From: Paenibacillus radicis (ex Xue et al. 2023)
Lineage (GTDB): Bacteria; Bacillota; Bacilli; Paenibacillales; NBRC-103111
Assembly (NCBI RefSeq): GCF_024722015.1
Contig: NZ_JANQBD010000001.1
Location: 186,001 to 250,000 of the forward strand
DNA: 64,000 nt
Reading direction: 5' to 3'
The position numbers and the translations under genes were made by a program. Positions 63,849 through 64,000 of this stretch are shown here, in pieces (position 1 is the stretch's first letter; each line of letters opens with the position of its first letter). The notes below the pieces were generated by a model. The model searched no databases and had not been told where the DNA came from. It saw nothing but the letters and a program-made list of their open reading frames with translations.

Positions 63849-64000
63849 TTGGAGCTCGTTAAAAAAGCGGCTATTCGAAGGCGATTTGTTCGACCGGACA
63901 CGCAATAAGCTCTCTTTGCAATACAGCGGTGTGCTCATTATGTTTCTCAGCTTGTTCGTCATTATTGTGTATGTCTTATTGTATCTGTTCATCTGGAATG
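63838..64000 (+). CDS. Sensor histidine kinase, N-terminal part (runs off window)
   Basis: TTG 63838 starts a frame open to the window end (54 codons), overlapping the regulator's stop region. The product begins with a basic cytoplasmic stretch (FDRTRNKLSLQYSG) and a membrane helix (VLIMFLSLFVIIVYVLLYLFIW), the usual start of kinases paired with OmpR-type regulators. The catalytic domains lie outside. The TTG start is likely but not certain, as the ribosome site (AGGTGTAGGT) is loose. Confidence 0.75.
   Translation, partial: MKLNWSSLKKRLFEGDLFDRTRNKLSLQYSGVLIMFLSLFVIIVYVLLYLFIWN

Overview
The window reads as a chromosomal segment of a low-to-mid GC Gram-positive spore-former, most likely Paenibacillus or a close Paenibacillaceae relative. 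The support is strong AGGAGG-type ribosome sites with frequent TTG and GTG starts, intrinsic terminators after most genes, a Bacillus-type thiamine-precursor operon (ykoEDC-tenA) behind a TPP riboswitch, Bacillus-like families (EcsC, YusU, YpmS-like, CheX, EcfT), two S-layer-homology (SLH) proteins including a 1755-residue surface protein, and a DUF5050-type secreted protein. No rRNA, tRNA, CRISPR array or prophage was seen. The genus is inferred from gene content, not from a marker gene.

Layout. 1-1380 is a decayed accessory patch: a truncated IS1595-type transposase, a gene remnant and an imperfect 61-73 bp tandem repeat. 1383-8128 carries an AraC regulator, a pyruvate kinase, an EcsC protein, a compact ba3-type cytochrome oxidase operon (including a 41-residue subunit IIa) and a thioredoxin-reductase-like flavoprotein. 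8334-12262 is the thiamine-pyrimidine uptake and salvage operon. 12320-17513 holds a CE7 esterase, phosphatidylserine decarboxylase, a WecG/TagA glycosyltransferase and a divergent MocR regulator/PNPOx-like pair. 17714-29203 has a soluble sensor kinase, a thiamine-diphosphate enzyme, kduI, an aminotransferase, an ABC exporter with its own two-component system, and ilvA. 29432-46106 has an SLH protein, a membrane-anchored FAD oxidoreductase, a MarR/methyltransferase pair, rsgA, a DEAD-box helicase, cheX, an O-antigen-ligase-type membrane protein and an ABC-2 transporter operon behind a structured leader resembling the ykkC riboswitch superclass. 46373-56456 carries HAD hydrolases, cysteine dioxygenase, a PadR-controlled drug exporter, LysR/histidinol-phosphatase and a DUF5050 protein. 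56573-64000 is a cell-surface locus: the giant LTD/FN3/SLH protein with a highly structured leader, a secreted protein and the start of a two-component system.

The most interesting material is non-coding: (i) a two-copy, approximately 117 bp structured element placed directly after two unrelated genes (8171-8289 and 17515-17630); (ii) the ykkC-like leader at 46136-46275; (iii) a nested hairpin/attenuator with its own promoter ahead of the giant SLH gene (61908-62098); (iv) four regularly spaced TGCA-type dyads in a gene-free stretch (48937-49110); and (v) a probable ATC initiation codon for the EcsC-family gene. None of these could be tested here by database search.
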